From Denitrificimonas caeni (GTDB taxonomy: Bacteria > Pseudomonadota > Gammaproteobacteria > Pseudomonadales > Pseudomonadaceae), in contig NZ_CAJHOA010000001.1 in NCBI RefSeq assembly GCF_905120345.1, positions 682,001 to 746,000 on the forward strand: DNA of 64,000 bases. The letters run 5' to 3'. This document shows positions 19,301-28,029 of this stretch, piece after piece (the first letter of the stretch is position 1; every line of letters begins with the position of its first letter). The notes below the pieces were generated by a model. It was not told the origin of the DNA. It worked only from the letters and a program-made list of their open reading frames with translations, and ran no database searches. The position numbers and the translations under genes are program-made.

Positions 19301-19337
19301 ACTCGGTGGTGTTGGTAACACCAACACCACCCTGAGT
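19301..19337 (+). other. stable hairpin between cydB and cydX
   Basis: GGTGGTGTTGGT (19305-19316) and ACCAACACCACC (19320-19331) form a perfect 12-bp stem with a 3-base loop. After a 2-base bulge, ACTC/GAGT adds four more pairs. No T run follows. This could stabilise the 3' end of cydAB mRNA or reduce transcription into cydX. Confidence 0.7.
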
Positions 19338-19404
19338 CGAAAAGTAGAACAGTTTTATTGAGGCACTCAACACACAGTTTTATACTATGATTTAAGGGGT
19401 TTTT

Positions 19405-19524
19405 ATGTGGTATTTCACTTGGATTCTAGGCGTATTGTTAGCCTGTAGCATGGCAATCATTAATGCTTTATGGCTAGAAAGATCATTTGATCTGGATGCT
19501 GGTACTGATTCAAAGGGCCAATAA
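19405..19524 (+). CDS. cydX: cytochrome bd oxidase small subunit CydX
   Basis: A 39-aa single-span membrane protein: MWYFTWILGVLLACSMAIIN followed by ALWLERSFDLDAG and a polar tail. The MWYF-x-WILG-x-LLAC start is the hallmark of CydX (YbgT), which stabilises hemes b595/d in the CydAB complex. An AAGGGG ribosome site lies six bases before the ATG. The gene is well below normal gene-caller length limits. It confirms the enterobacterial-type cydABX arrangement. The palindrome at 19546 follows it. Confidence 0.93.
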   Translation: MWYFTWILGVLLACSMAIINALWLERSFDLDAGTDSKGQ

Positions 19525-19545
19525 GCAACAATAAGCCGCTTCCTC

Positions 19546-19590
19546 TGAACTGCCCCCAAAAAGTTGGACTAACTTTTTGGGGGCAGTTCA
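19546..19590. repeat. perfect palindrome with 20-bp arms, resembling IS3/IS150-type ends
   Basis: The left arm (19546-19565) begins TGAACTGCCCCCAAAAAG and the right arm (19571-19590) is its exact reverse complement; the spacer is GGACT. The arm resembles terminal repeats of IS3-family (IS150-group) elements from memory, which start TG-ACTG-CCCCAA-AAGTTGGAC. No transposase is present, so it may be a solitary remnant or MITE-like unit. It may act as a terminator between the convergent cydX and L,D-transpeptidase genes; a T7 run follows 10 bases downstream on plus. Confidence 0.65.
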
Positions 19591-19629
19591 CCGGTCGCGG
19601 TTTTTTTATTCAGCAACACGATATGTTTT

Positions 19630-21288
19630 CTAACGTAACGCAGCCTTCAATGCTGCGGCAATTTTGGCATCATGACCATAGCTATCAGAGCGAAAACGTA
19701 AACGGTTATCCATGTCCACTTCCACCGTCCAATACGCCAATAGCACTGGAACTGGACGTGGCAAATTCACATTACGAGTTTTGCCACTGGCCTTAATGTG
19801 TTCAATGCGTTGGCGTTCTTCTTCGCTGGCATCAAACAACAAAAAGTCGACCAGTTTTTGTGCATCCTCAACTCGTACGCAACCTGAACTGACTGTCCGC
19901 GTAGCGCGACCAAATAAGTGTTGACTGGGCGTATCATGCAAATACACAGAAAAAGGATTAGCAAAACGAATGGCCACCAAGCCCAGCGCATTTTGCGGAC
20001 CAGGACCCTGACGTAACATAATTCCAGATGGCGCATTCCAGTTAATACTGGCTGGGTCCAACACATTACCCTGATAGTCCAACACACTCATATTACTGCG
20101 CGATAAGTAATTCATATCTCGGCGAATGGCGGGTAACTTATCTTCACGCAAAATAGTCGGCGGTACAGTCCACGTCGGATTAATCGTCAAATGGGTAATG
20201 CGCGACTTTAATAAAGGTGTTTGCCGTTTTACCGTGCCAACCTGAGTACGCGTACGCCAGACAATATCACCATCCCGAAAATACAGTAAGCGAGCGCCAG
20301 CGATATCAACCACTAACATAGTTGGTTCAAGTTGTTTATCCAGCCAACGTAAGCGTTCGAGATTAACCCGCACTTGCAACAAGCGCTGCTCCGGACTGAT
20401 ATTTAGTTCACGTAATGTAGCCGGCCCAACCACGCCATCGTCTTCTAAATAGTGATCCTGTTGGAATGTTTTCACTGCCTCGGCCAATTCATCGGTATAG
20501 AGCAAAGAGTCGACAGGCTCATTTATTCTATCAATTTCATCGTCCACCGCTTCTGCTAGCGCAGAGGTATTATCACTGCTAGGGTCAATATATCCAGCTA
20601 AGTGTAAGCGCTGCTGCAAACTCGGTACGCGCACATCAAGCATACCCACTCGCAATGATTTGCCTTCTATGGGCACTTGCCCCCAATCCGCCTGAGTTAA
20701 AAAATAACTATTTTTCAACGTTTCGCGTAGCTTTTGATAGGTACTGTGTTGAGGCCGCACATCAGCAAACACTTGTGGCAAATTACTCACACCGGCGACA
20801 GCCACATCGACAATGGAAGTTTGCACAGGTTGCTGAACTGCCGCCTCATGCCAGTAGGGTTCAACAACACTCGCATCAAGTACGCCATCACGTAAGTGTT
20901 GTAATACCTGCAAATACCCATGACTAAGTAATAGCTCATTACAAGCCTGTTGCTCAGCTGAACGAGGCTGTTTAAGCGCTGCAACACGATGTAATTGATA
21001 CATTGTCGGCTCTAAACCGTCATAACGCGTATCCAATAACAAAGCGGCTAACTGCTCTCGCAGAGCGGCATCCTGCCACAGCGGCACATAACTCAGTGCC
21101 TGATAGAATGCTTGTAGTCGCTGCAGGGACTGTTCCGACAAACGGTCTGATGTTGATACAGCGCAACTTTGAGGCAATGTATTAAGTGTATCAACCAGTA
21201 TTTGCGCGTTATTGCTAGGCTGCGCCCAACTGGGTGCAACGTGAGTCATGCCAATAACTAAAGCCAACCAAGTGTATTTTTTAAGCAA
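19630..21288 (-). CDS. L,D-transpeptidase of the YcbB/LdtD type
   Basis: A 552-aa periplasmic cell-wall enzyme that makes 3-3 cross-links in peptidoglycan. A signal peptide (MLKKYTWLALVIGMTHVAPSWAQ) is followed by an N-terminal scaffold domain. Next comes a peptidoglycan-binding domain around residues 225-305 (AVKTFQQDHYLEDDGVVGPATLRELN), then a large YkuD catalytic domain with HDTPSQHLFG and the nucleophile SSGCVRVED. This is the architecture of E. coli LdtD (YcbB). It converges with cydX and is divergent from the second L,D-transpeptidase gene at 21468. Confidence 0.92.
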   Translation of the reverse strand: MLKKYTWLALVIGMTHVAPSWAQPSNNAQILVDTLNTLPQSCAVSTSDRLSEQSLQRLQAFYQALSYVPLWQDAALREQLAALLLDTRYDGLEPTMYQLHRVAALKQPRSAEQQACNELLLSHGYLQVLQHLRDGVLDASVVEPYWHEAAVQQPVQTSIVDVAVAGVSNLPQVFADVRPQHSTYQKLRETLKNSYFLTQADWGQVPIEGKSLRVGMLDVRVPSLQQRLHLAGYIDPSSDNTSALAEAVDDEIDRINEPVDSLLYTDELAEAVKTFQQDHYLEDDGVVGPATLRELNISPEQRLLQVRVNLERLRWLDKQLEPTMLVVDIAGARLLYFRDGDIVWRTRTQVGTVKRQTPLLKSRITHLTINPTWTVPPTILREDKLPAIRRDMNYLSRSNMSVLDYQGNVLDPASINWNAPSGIMLRQGPGPQNALGLVAIRFANPFSVYLHDTPSQHLFGRATRTVSSGCVRVEDAQKLVDFLLFDASEEERQRIEHIKASGKTRNVNLPRPVPVLLAYWTVEVDMDNRLRFRSDSYGHDAKIAAALKAALR

Positions 21289-21467
21289 GGGTTTGGATCC
21301 ATTCAGTGAGCTGTTAAGATGTGCGACTTAGATTCGCAGCACAGTAGAAGACGCTTGCCGAATCAGTTGTATCACAATTATAAAAACAACTCAGATACAT
21401 AAACAGCCATGCGCTTCCGCCCGATGTTTTTACAGAGCACCTATTGTGCCGTAACGAGAGTATCTAT

Positions 21468-22187
21468 ATGCGTCGTTCTTTCTTAATTCAATCTTTTTTT
21501 ATTGCTGTATCCAGTCTCTGTGCTCTTTCAGCCACAGCTGCCACGCTTCCGCAACAACTGACTAGCGCACTCAAACAAGCCGCTCCCTCGTTAAACAACA
21601 ACGTTCTCTCAACAGCGTTAAGCGCCATGCAGTGCGCACTTAGCAACGGAGCAGAACCTGCACAGCGCTTAGCCGTCATTGATTTTTCTTTACCGTCCAG
21701 CGACAAACGTTTATGGATTTTTGATCTGCAAAGCAAAAAACTAGTCTTGCATGATTTTGTAGCCCACGGAAACCGCTCTGGCGATAACTTTGCCACTCGC
21801 TTTTCCAATACCAATGGCAGTCACCAATCCAGTATCGGTTTGTTTCGCACGGCGGAAAGCTATCAAGGTAAGCATGGTTATTCTTTACGGATGGATGGTT
21901 TAGAGCCAGGATTTAATGATCGTGCCCGTGAACGCGCCATCGTTATCCACCCTGCTGATTATGTCAATCCAGCGTGGATCAAAAGCCAAGGTCGCATTGG
22001 TCGTAGCCAAGGCTGCCCCGCAGTTCGCCCAGAAATTGCCCGCACGGTGATCGATAAACTTAAAGGCGGTCAATTTATGTTTTCTTGGTATCCCGACCAA
22101 AAATGGCTACAAAGCTCCATTTACTTAAACTGCCGAACCGGTCAAATTGCGAGTCGCACCAGTAAAAACAATACCGATGGTAGTTAA
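21468..22187 (+). CDS. murein L,D-transpeptidase catalytic-domain protein (YkuD_2 type)
   Basis: A 239-aa exported protein: signal peptide MRRSFLIQSFFIAVSSLCALSATAA, then a domain with KLVLHDFVAHGNRSG, a TDG-like NTNGSHQSSIGLFRT region, RAIVIHPADYVNPAWI and the catalytic GRSQGCPAVR. This is the PF13645-like family, distinct from YcbB. I choose ATG 21468 because the signal peptide starts there; the longer frame from 21444 lacks a ribosome site. It is divergent from the neighbouring YcbB-type gene; the 179-base gap between them holds both promoters. It probably edits or cross-links peptidoglycan. Confidence 0.85.
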   Translation: MRRSFLIQSFFIAVSSLCALSATAATLPQQLTSALKQAAPSLNNNVLSTALSAMQCALSNGAEPAQRLAVIDFSLPSSDKRLWIFDLQSKKLVLHDFVAHGNRSGDNFATRFSNTNGSHQSSIGLFRTAESYQGKHGYSLRMDGLEPGFNDRARERAIVIHPADYVNPAWIKSQGRIGRSQGCPAVRPEIARTVIDKLKGGQFMFSWYPDQKWLQSSIYLNCRTGQIASRTSKNNTDGS

Positions 22188-22194
22188 TTAATCG

Positions 22195-23385
22195 CTAAGT
22201 TGGGCTGTTATCTAAAAAGGCTAACAGCTCATTTTTTTTGCTCATTGCATCTTGATAACCCAACTCAATCAGCTCATTGCAATAACTGCGCTCAAACAAT
22301 AGATAACTCAGCACACCACCACCACTCGCGCGCGTAGCACCGGGGCCGCGTAAAAACAAACGCAGTGATGCGGGTAACTGATGACGGTGCCGAGCAGCAA
22401 TCTCATCAATTTTTTTACTCGGCGAAATAACCAGTACATCGACCGGTGACAATCCCAAATATCTCTTACGCTCAGTCTCAGGTAGCATTTTGCCAAGCAT
22501 ATTTAAGCGCCCAAGCAATTCAATATCCGATTCTAAATTATCAATAAAGGTACTGTTCAATAGATGTCCGCCTATTTGCGCAAGGCTGGGCGGACGAGCC
22601 GTTATAGGAATGGTTTGTTCTTCTTGCGTCTGACTACGCACACCAATCACCAAAACACGATCAGCCCCAAGATGTAATGCTGGACTAATGGGCGCGGCTT
22701 GACGCACAGCACCATCACCAAAATACTCATTATTTAAGCGCACAGGGGGAAAGAGTAAAGGAATCGCCGAACTTGCCATCAAATGTTCAATACGCAAACG
22801 TGCTGGTACACCATTGCGACGATGACGTACCCAAGGTTCAATATTCCCGCGTCCTTGATAAAAAGTCACGGCTTGCCCGGACTGATAGGCAAAGGCTGTA
22901 ATCGCTACTGCACGTAATTTACGTCGCGCCACAGCAAGATTAATACCAGAAAAATCCAGTTCCTTAAGTAATAACTCCCGTAGCGGTGAGTTATCCAACA
23001 AAGCTACAGGCTCTAATCCACGCCCAAACCCCAGCAAATGTTGGCCAACAAAACGTGCAGCTTGACGGAGTACGCCCCACCAATCCGTTCGGTAGACTAA
23101 ATCAGAACGAAAACCTTGCCAAATACTAGTGAGTTTGCGGATGGCTTGCTGAAAATTTAAAGCGCCACAGGCCAAGCTGACCGCATTAATGGCACCGGCT
23201 GAGGTTCCGACAATCACTTCAAATGGATTATCAGCTGACTCAGGTAATAAATCCGCAATTGCCGCTAACACACCCACTTGATAGGCGGCCCGCGCACCAC
23301 CACCGGATAAGATCAGAGCTGTTGTTGTGTTTTTTTTAGCATCCAGCGCTAATTTAAGCGTGGACGTTTGCTCCTGTGTATTCAA
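22195..23385 (-). CDS. patatin-like phospholipase family protein
   Basis: A 396-aa putative lipid acyl hydrolase. LILSGGGARAAYQVGVLAAI is the glycine-rich oxyanion loop, GTSAGAINAV carries the nucleophile Ser, and DGAVRQAAPISPALHLGAD carries the catalytic Asp: the Ser-Asp dyad of patatins. There is no signal peptide or transporter domain. The start appears to be TTG at 23385, overlapping the TGA of the upstream acyltransferase (TTGA); no better start exists before the glycine loop. Coupling with an LpxL-type acyltransferase suggests a shared role in membrane lipid turnover, but the substrate is unknown. Confidence 0.88.
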   Translation of the reverse strand: MNTQEQTSTLKLALDAKKNTTTALILSGGGARAAYQVGVLAAIADLLPESADNPFEVIVGTSAGAINAVSLACGALNFQQAIRKLTSIWQGFRSDLVYRTDWWGVLRQAARFVGQHLLGFGRGLEPVALLDNSPLRELLLKELDFSGINLAVARRKLRAVAITAFAYQSGQAVTFYQGRGNIEPWVRHRRNGVPARLRIEHLMASSAIPLLFPPVRLNNEYFGDGAVRQAAPISPALHLGADRVLVIGVRSQTQEEQTIPITARPPSLAQIGGHLLNSTFIDNLESDIELLGRLNMLGKMLPETERKRYLGLSPVDVLVISPSKKIDEIAARHRHQLPASLRLFLRGPGATRASGGGVLSYLLFERSYCNELIELGYQDAMSKKNELLAFLDNSPT

Positions 23386-24302
23386 TACAGCTTCGCCTCA
23401 CCTTCAGGTCGAGTTTTAAAACGTCGATGTGCCCACAAATACTGCTCTGGCTGTTCTGAAATAGCTCGCTCAATCCATTGATTAATACGTAAACAGTCGT
23501 GTTCATCCGAGTCACCTGGAAAATTTTGCAGTGCTGGTTCAATTTTTATCAAGTAGCCCTTACCATTTGCCAAGCGTGTTTGCGTCATCGGTATAACCAG
23601 CGCGCGTCCCAGTTTGGCAAATTTACTGGTTGCCGTTACTGTAGCAGCTGGTATGCCGAAAAGTGGTACAAAAAGGCTCTGTTTGGGACCATAGTCTTGG
23701 TCAGGCGCATACCAAATGGCCCGTCCCTGACGCAGTACTTTCAGCATGCCACGTACATCTTCACGCTCAATCGCTTTAGCATCAGCATTATGACGCTCAC
23801 GTCCACGGCGCTGCACATAATCAAAGACTGGATTTTTATGCGCCCGATACATGCCATCAATAGTGTGGCGCTGTCCTAATAAAGCTGCGCCTATCTCTAA
23901 GGTCGTGAAGTGGATGGCCATTAAAATAATCCCTTGGTTCTGCGCTTGCGCTGCTTGCAGATGCTCTAAGCCTTGCACTTGCAACAAACGGCCTAAACGC
24001 TTTTTCGGCCACCACCAGCTCATCGCCATTTCAAAAAAAGCGATACCCATAGAAGCAAAGTTTTCTCGTACTAATTGCTCACGCTCAGCCGTGCTTAAGT
24101 GAGGGAAACACAACTCAATATTACGGCTGACAATATGTCGTCGACTGGCAGCGCTAAGCCGCATTAGCACACCCAAGCCACGGCCTAGACGTAATAAAAT
24201 CACATAAGGTAACTGCGTTAGCAACCACAAAACAGCCAACCCAAACCACAACAACCAGTAACGCGGATGCAAAAAGGCGGTATCAAATCCAGAATGCTTC
24301 AT
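23382..24302 (-). CDS. LpxL/HtrB-type lysophospholipid (lipid A) acyltransferase
   Basis: About 306 aa. One N-terminal hydrophobic segment (YWLLWFGLAVLWLLTQLPYVILL) anchors a cytoplasmic-face acyltransferase domain. The H-x4-E motif is HFTTLE; other family blocks are YRAHKNPVFDYVQRRGRERHNA, IWYAPDQDYGPKQSLFVPLFG and YLWAHRRFKTRP near the C-terminus. The family adds a secondary acyl chain to Kdo-lipid A. Neighbouring minC on the other strand is a conserved Pseudomonas pairing. An ATG at 24311 would add three residues. Exact chain specificity cannot be told from sequence. Confidence 0.9.
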   Translation of the reverse strand: MKHSGFDTAFLHPRYWLLWFGLAVLWLLTQLPYVILLRLGRGLGVLMRLSAASRRHIVSRNIELCFPHLSTAEREQLVRENFASMGIAFFEMAMSWWWPKKRLGRLLQVQGLEHLQAAQAQNQGIILMAIHFTTLEIGAALLGQRHTIDGMYRAHKNPVFDYVQRRGRERHNADAKAIEREDVRGMLKVLRQGRAIWYAPDQDYGPKQSLFVPLFGIPAATVTATSKFAKLGRALVIPMTQTRLANGKGYLIKIEPALQNFPGDSDEHDCLRINQWIERAISEQPEQYLWAHRRFKTRPEGEAKLY

Positions 24303-24416
24303 ACTCAACATACCAAACAGCGTAAAAGATCGTATTCTACATGGCTTATTCGTTTGCAGCCTGCCATGCTTAACGCTATAACTAACTTTTAATTTTTACA
24401 ATCCATAGAGCCATCG

Positions 24417-25139
24417 ATGAATCAAGCAGATCTTCTTGAGAAAGCACCTGTCTTTCAACTTAAAGGCAGTATGCTCGCCTTAACTATTTTAGAGCTTTCA
24501 TCCAATGAGCTTGACCGCCTAGATATCCAACTGGCGGAAAAAGTTGAGCAAGCACCGCAATTTTTCCAAGATGCACCCATTATTTTAGCCCTCGACAAAT
24601 GCTTACAGAGTGCGCAACCCTTAGATTTAGTGCGCTTATTGAGTATCTGTCGTAAGCATGGTTTACATACTCTAGCGCTACGCGCGGAACATCCTGAGCA
24701 CTTAGCTGCAGCGCAACTTGTAGATTTAGCCGTCATTCCGCCAAGTGGTGCTCGCGAGCGGCCCTTAGCGATTGCAGCAACAGCTGAAACAGCGACAGAG
24801 CACAACTTTACCCCGGCCAGAATCATTACCCAGCCGGTGCGCAGCGGCCAACAAGTTTACGCAAAAAATACTGACCTAATTGTAATGGCCGCGGTGAGCG
24901 CTGGGGCTGAACTTTTAGCCGATGGTAACATCCATGTTTACGGCCCCTTAAGAGGCCGCGCACTCGCCGGCATCAATGGCAATCTCGAAGCGCGTATATT
25001 TTGCCAACAAATGAGCGCTGAAATGTTGTCCATTGCTGGACAATATAAAGTTGCGGAAGATTTACGTCGCGACCCTTTATGGGGAGAAGCGACACAAACC
25101 TATTTAAATGCAGAACACTTAGAGATCTCTACACTCTGA
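24417..25139 (+). CDS. minC: septum site-determining protein MinC
   Basis: A 240-aa inhibitor of FtsZ polymerisation. The N-terminal MinC_N domain (about 10-105) begins [15 protein letters not shown]. The C-terminal beta-helical domain (about 135-235) has the conserved [46 protein letters not shown], which binds MinD and FtsZ, followed by [17 protein letters not shown]. It is the first gene of minCDE; minD follows after 76 bases, so minD may have its own expression signal. Confidence 0.97.
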   Translation: MNQADLLEKAPVFQLKGSMLALTILELSSNELDRLDIQLAEKVEQAPQFFQDAPIILALDKCLQSAQPLDLVRLLSICRKHGLHTLALRAEHPEHLAAAQLVDLAVIPPSGARERPLAIAATAETATEHNFTPARIITQPVRSGQQVYAKNTDLIVMAAVSAGAELLADGNIHVYGPLRGRALAGINGNLEARIFCQQMSAEMLSIAGQYKVAEDLRRDPLWGEATQTYLNAEHLEISTL

Positions 25140-25215
25140 TCTATACCTTTGTGTCAATGAACACTTTATAATTAATTCATCAACCACCCTTTACTCTATT
25201 AATAAGGTGACCCGC

Positions 25216-26031
25216 TTGTCTAAGATTATTGTTGTAACATCAGGTAAAGGCGGCGTTGGCAAAACCACCACCAGCGCAGCGATTGGCACTGGCCTCGCCT
25301 TACGTGGGCATAAAACAGTCATTGTCGACTTTGACGTTGGCTTACGTAACCTCGATTTAATCATGGGGTGCGAGCGCCGCGTGGTATATGACTTTGTTAA
25401 CGTTATTAATGGTGATGCCACACTCAACCAAGCGCTGATCAAAGATAAACGCTTGGAGAACTTATATATTCTAGCAGCCAGTCAAACCCGTGATAAAGAT
25501 GCTTTAACTGTCGAAGGCGTTGAGAAAATCATTACCGAGCTGGCTGAGCAATTTGAATACGTGATTTGCGATTCACCAGCTGGTATCGAAAAAGGTGCGC
25601 ATCTAGCCATGTACTTAGCGGATGCCGCCATTGTCGTAACCAACCCCGAAGTTTCTTCAGTGCGTGACTCTGATCGTATGCTGGGTCTACTCTCGAGCAA
25701 ATCTAAGCGCGCTGAAGAAGGTCGTGAGCCGATTACAGAGCATCTGTTACTGACTCGCTACAGCCCAGAACGTGTTGCGCGCGGCGAAATGCTGAGTGTC
25801 GAAGATGTTGAAGAAATCCTGTCAATCCAGATGATTGGTGTTATCCCTGAATCACAAGCGGTACTCAAAGCCTCTAACCAAGGTGTACCTGTTATTCTTG
25901 ATGAGGAAAGTGATGCCGGCCAAGCTTACAGTGATGCCGTCGATCGTTTATTAGGCAAAGAGGTACCGCACCGTTTTCTGGAAGTCCAGAAAAAAGGTTT
26001 CCTCCAGCGTATGTTCGGAGGTAAAGAGTGA
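25216..26031 (+). CDS. minD: septum site-determining ATPase MinD
   Basis: A 271-aa deviant-Walker ATPase that recruits MinC to the membrane and oscillates with Min[15 protein letters not shown] is the Walker A site. [22 protein letters not shown] is the signature, [11 protein letters not shown] the Walker B region, and the C-terminal [10 protein letters not shown] the amphipathic membrane-targeting helix. I choose TTG 25216 because it gives the family N-terminus [10 protein letters not shown] and is preceded by AAGGTGA at 25204-25210; a GTG at 25207 would lie inside that ribosome site. The stop overlaps the minE start. Confidence 0.96.
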   Translation: MSKIIVVTSGKGGVGKTTTSAAIGTGLALRGHKTVIVDFDVGLRNLDLIMGCERRVVYDFVNVINGDATLNQALIKDKRLENLYILAASQTRDKDALTVEGVEKIITELAEQFEYVICDSPAGIEKGAHLAMYLADAAIVVTNPEVSSVRDSDRMLGLLSSKSKRAEEGREPITEHLLLTRYSPERVARGEMLSVEDVEEILSIQMIGVIPESQAVLKASNQGVPVILDEESDAGQAYSDAVDRLLGKEVPHRFLEVQKKGFLQRMFGGKE

Positions 26032-26282
26032 GTATTTTAGATTTTCTTAGAGCCCGAAAGAAAGCGCCAACAGCATCTATTGCAAAAGAGCGCCTACAAA
26101 TCATTGTTGCCCATGAACGGGGTCAGCGTGATGAGCCGGACTATCTACCAGCGCTACAAAAAGAGCTGGTAGAAGTGATTCGTAAATACGTCAACATTGA
26201 TCATGAACAAGTGCAAGTCGCTTTAGAAAACCAAGGCAGTTGCTCTATTCTTGAGTTGAATATTACGCTACCAGACCGCTAA
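26028..26282 (+). CDS. minE: cell division topological specificity factor MinE
   Basis: 84 aa. The N-terminal MinD-stimulating and membrane-binding part is (M)[30 protein letters not shown], and the C-terminal dimerisation part is [20 protein letters not shown]. It activates MinD ATPase so that the Min system restricts septation to mid-cell. The start is GTG at 26028, overlapping the minD TGA by four bases. A terminator-like hairpin follows at 26307. Confidence 0.96.
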   Translation: MSILDFLRARKKAPTASIAKERLQIIVAHERGQRDEPDYLPALQKELVEVIRKYVNIDHEQVQVALENQGSCSILELNITLPDR

Positions 26283-26306
26283 ATCTAGATTATCAAAGCA
26301 GTCATT

Positions 26307-26340
26307 ATTTGGCGGCCCATCGGCCGCCAAATCTATTTAT
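26307..26340 (+). terminator. Rho-independent terminator after minCDE
   Basis: ATTTGGCGGCC (26307-26317) pairs with GGCCGCCAAAT (26322-26332) around a 4-base loop and is followed by CTATTTAT. It lies between minE and the rluA start at 26351, so rluA may still receive read-through. Confidence 0.75.
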
Positions 26341-26350
26341 GGGGTACGTT

Positions 26351-26986
26351 ATGCCGCTGTCCAGCATTGAAATCATCTATGCAGACTCCTATATCTTAGT
26401 GGTCAACAAGCCCACTTTATTATTATCTGTACCGGGTCGTGCGCAAGACAATAAAGATTGCTTGGTCACACGCCTGCAAGAAAACGGCTATCCCGATGCG
26501 CGCATCGTTCATCGTTTAGATTGGGAAACCTCCGGTTTGATTATTCTCGCCAGAGATGCCGACAGCCATCGTGAGTTATCACGTCAATTTCACGATCGTG
26601 AAGTCGATAAATGTTACACCGCATTATGCTGGGGTGATCTGCTCCAAGAGGAAGGCAAAATCGAGCTACCTCTACGCTACGATCCGCCCACTAAACCACG
26701 TCATGTCGTCGATCATGAGCAAGGCAAAAGTGCTCTGACCTTCTGGAAAGTGCTGCAACATAATACAGATCATTGCCGCGTAGAGCTCACGCCTTACACC
26801 GGCCGCTCTCATCAACTCAGAGTGCACATGTTATCCATTGGCCACCCATTACTCGGCGATGGTCTCTACGCACACCCGCAAGCGCTACAAGCGGCACCAC
26901 GCCTGTGCTTACATGCCAGCGCGCTAAGCTTTACCCATCCGCAGTCTAAACAGCGTCTAGACTTTAGCTGCCCAGCGCCCTTTTAA
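26351..26986 (+). CDS. rluA: RluA-family pseudouridine synthase
   Basis: A 211-aa enzyme that isomerises uridine to pseudouridine. The catalytic motif HRLDWETSG contains the essential Asp; LLSVPGR, VNKPTLLLS, GRSHQLRVHMLSIGHPLLGD and LCLHASALSFTHP match E. coli RluA, which modifies 23S rRNA U746 and tRNA U32. I prefer ATG 26351 (MPLSSIEII). The upstream in-frame region would read through the min terminator hairpin and has no similarity. Location directly after minE is the standard Pseudomonas order. Confidence 0.9.
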   Translation: MPLSSIEIIYADSYILVVNKPTLLLSVPGRAQDNKDCLVTRLQENGYPDARIVHRLDWETSGLIILARDADSHRELSRQFHDREVDKCYTALCWGDLLQEEGKIELPLRYDPPTKPRHVVDHEQGKSALTFWKVLQHNTDHCRVELTPYTGRSHQLRVHMLSIGHPLLGDGLYAHPQALQAAPRLCLHASALSFTHPQSKQRLDFSCPAPF

Positions 26987-27069
26987 GAGGATATACAGCA
27001 CTGCATATCCATACACTAAGCACATGCATTACACTGCAGTATAGAACTCAGTATTGAAAAAGGCACAGT

Positions 27070-28029
27070 ATGTCCCCCCATGAAGCCTTACTTGCTTTAC
27101 GGCACTATTTAACCAGCCAAATTCTTGGTCAAGAACGGCTCATTGATCGTTTACTGATTGCCTTATTGGCTGATGGGCACTTACTGGTTGAGGGTGCCCC
27201 AGGCTTGGCTAAAACTAAAGCAATTAAATACCTTGCGGAAGGCTTAGAAGCGAGTTTTCAACGCATCCAGTTCACCCCTGATCTGTTGCCTTCAGATATC
27301 ACCGGCACCGATATTTATCGTCCGGAAAGTACGCTTTTTGAGTTTCAGCATGGTCCTATTTTCCATAATTTAATTCTAGCCGATGAAATCAACCGCGCTC
27401 CGGCTAAAGTCCAGTCAGCACTACTGGAAGCGATGGCCGAGCATCAGGTCAGCATCGGTAATAGTACCTATGCCCTACCCAGTTTGTTTTTGGTTATGGC
27501 CACACAAAACCCGATTGAGCAAGAAGGCACCTACCCGCTGCCCGAGGCGCAGCTCGATCGTTTTTTAATGCATGTCAAAATTGGCTTCCCTGATGCACAA
27601 ATAGAACGAAAAATCCTCCAGCAAGCTCGTGGTATTGCCTTGCATGGTGAGCAAAAACCATTGCAGCAATTGAGCCAAGATACTATTTTCGCGGCGCGTG
27701 AAGAAATCCTCAACTTGTATATGGCCGATGCCATGGAGGAATACTTAATCCAACTGGTGATCGCCACTCGTACCCCAGCCAAATACGATTCGCAACTGGC
27801 CAAGTGGATTCGCTTTGGCGCCAGCCCGCGCGGCTCTATCGCTATCGATCGCTGTGCGCGTGCGCATGCTTGGTTAGCGGGACGCGATTTTGTCAGCCCT
27901 GAAGATATCCAAGCCGTGTTATTTGATACCTTACGCCACCGTATTATTTTAACCTTTGAGGCTGAGGCGGCTGGAATTGATCAAGACCACGTACTGCAAC
28001 ATTTACTTGATGTGGTGGCGGTTGCCTAA
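27070..28029 (+). CDS. MoxR-family AAA+ ATPase
   Basis: A 319-aa AAA+ chaperone-like ATPase. Walker A is GAPGLAKTK (residues 43-51), Walker B is LILADEINRAPAKVQSALLEAMAEH, sensor 1 is FLVMATQNPIEQEGTYPLPEAQLDRF, and the C-terminal lid has SPRGSIAIDRCARAHAWLAGRDFVSPEDI. MoxR proteins act with VWA-domain partners to mature or activate complexes. It heads a tightly packed operon with DUF58, DUF4381, BatA, BatB and BatD; the DUF58 start overlaps its stop (TAATG). The substrate complex is not known. Confidence 0.93.
   Translation: MSPHEALLALRHYLTSQILGQERLIDRLLIALLADGHLLVEGAPGLAKTKAIKYLAEGLEASFQRIQFTPDLLPSDITGTDIYRPESTLFEFQHGPIFHNLILADEINRAPAKVQSALLEAMAEHQVSIGNSTYALPSLFLVMATQNPIEQEGTYPLPEAQLDRFLMHVKIGFPDAQIERKILQQARGIALHGEQKPLQQLSQDTIFAAREEILNLYMADAMEEYLIQLVIATRTPAKYDSQLAKWIRFGASPRGSIAIDRCARAHAWLAGRDFVSPEDIQAVLFDTLRHRIILTFEAEAAGIDQDHVLQHLLDVVAVA

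Noticed and set aside
26989-27010. GGATATACAG ... CTGCATATCC dyad upstream of moxR as a regulator site
   Set aside because: Imperfect, short and without a known matching family; could be chance. Not strong enough to list as a feature.
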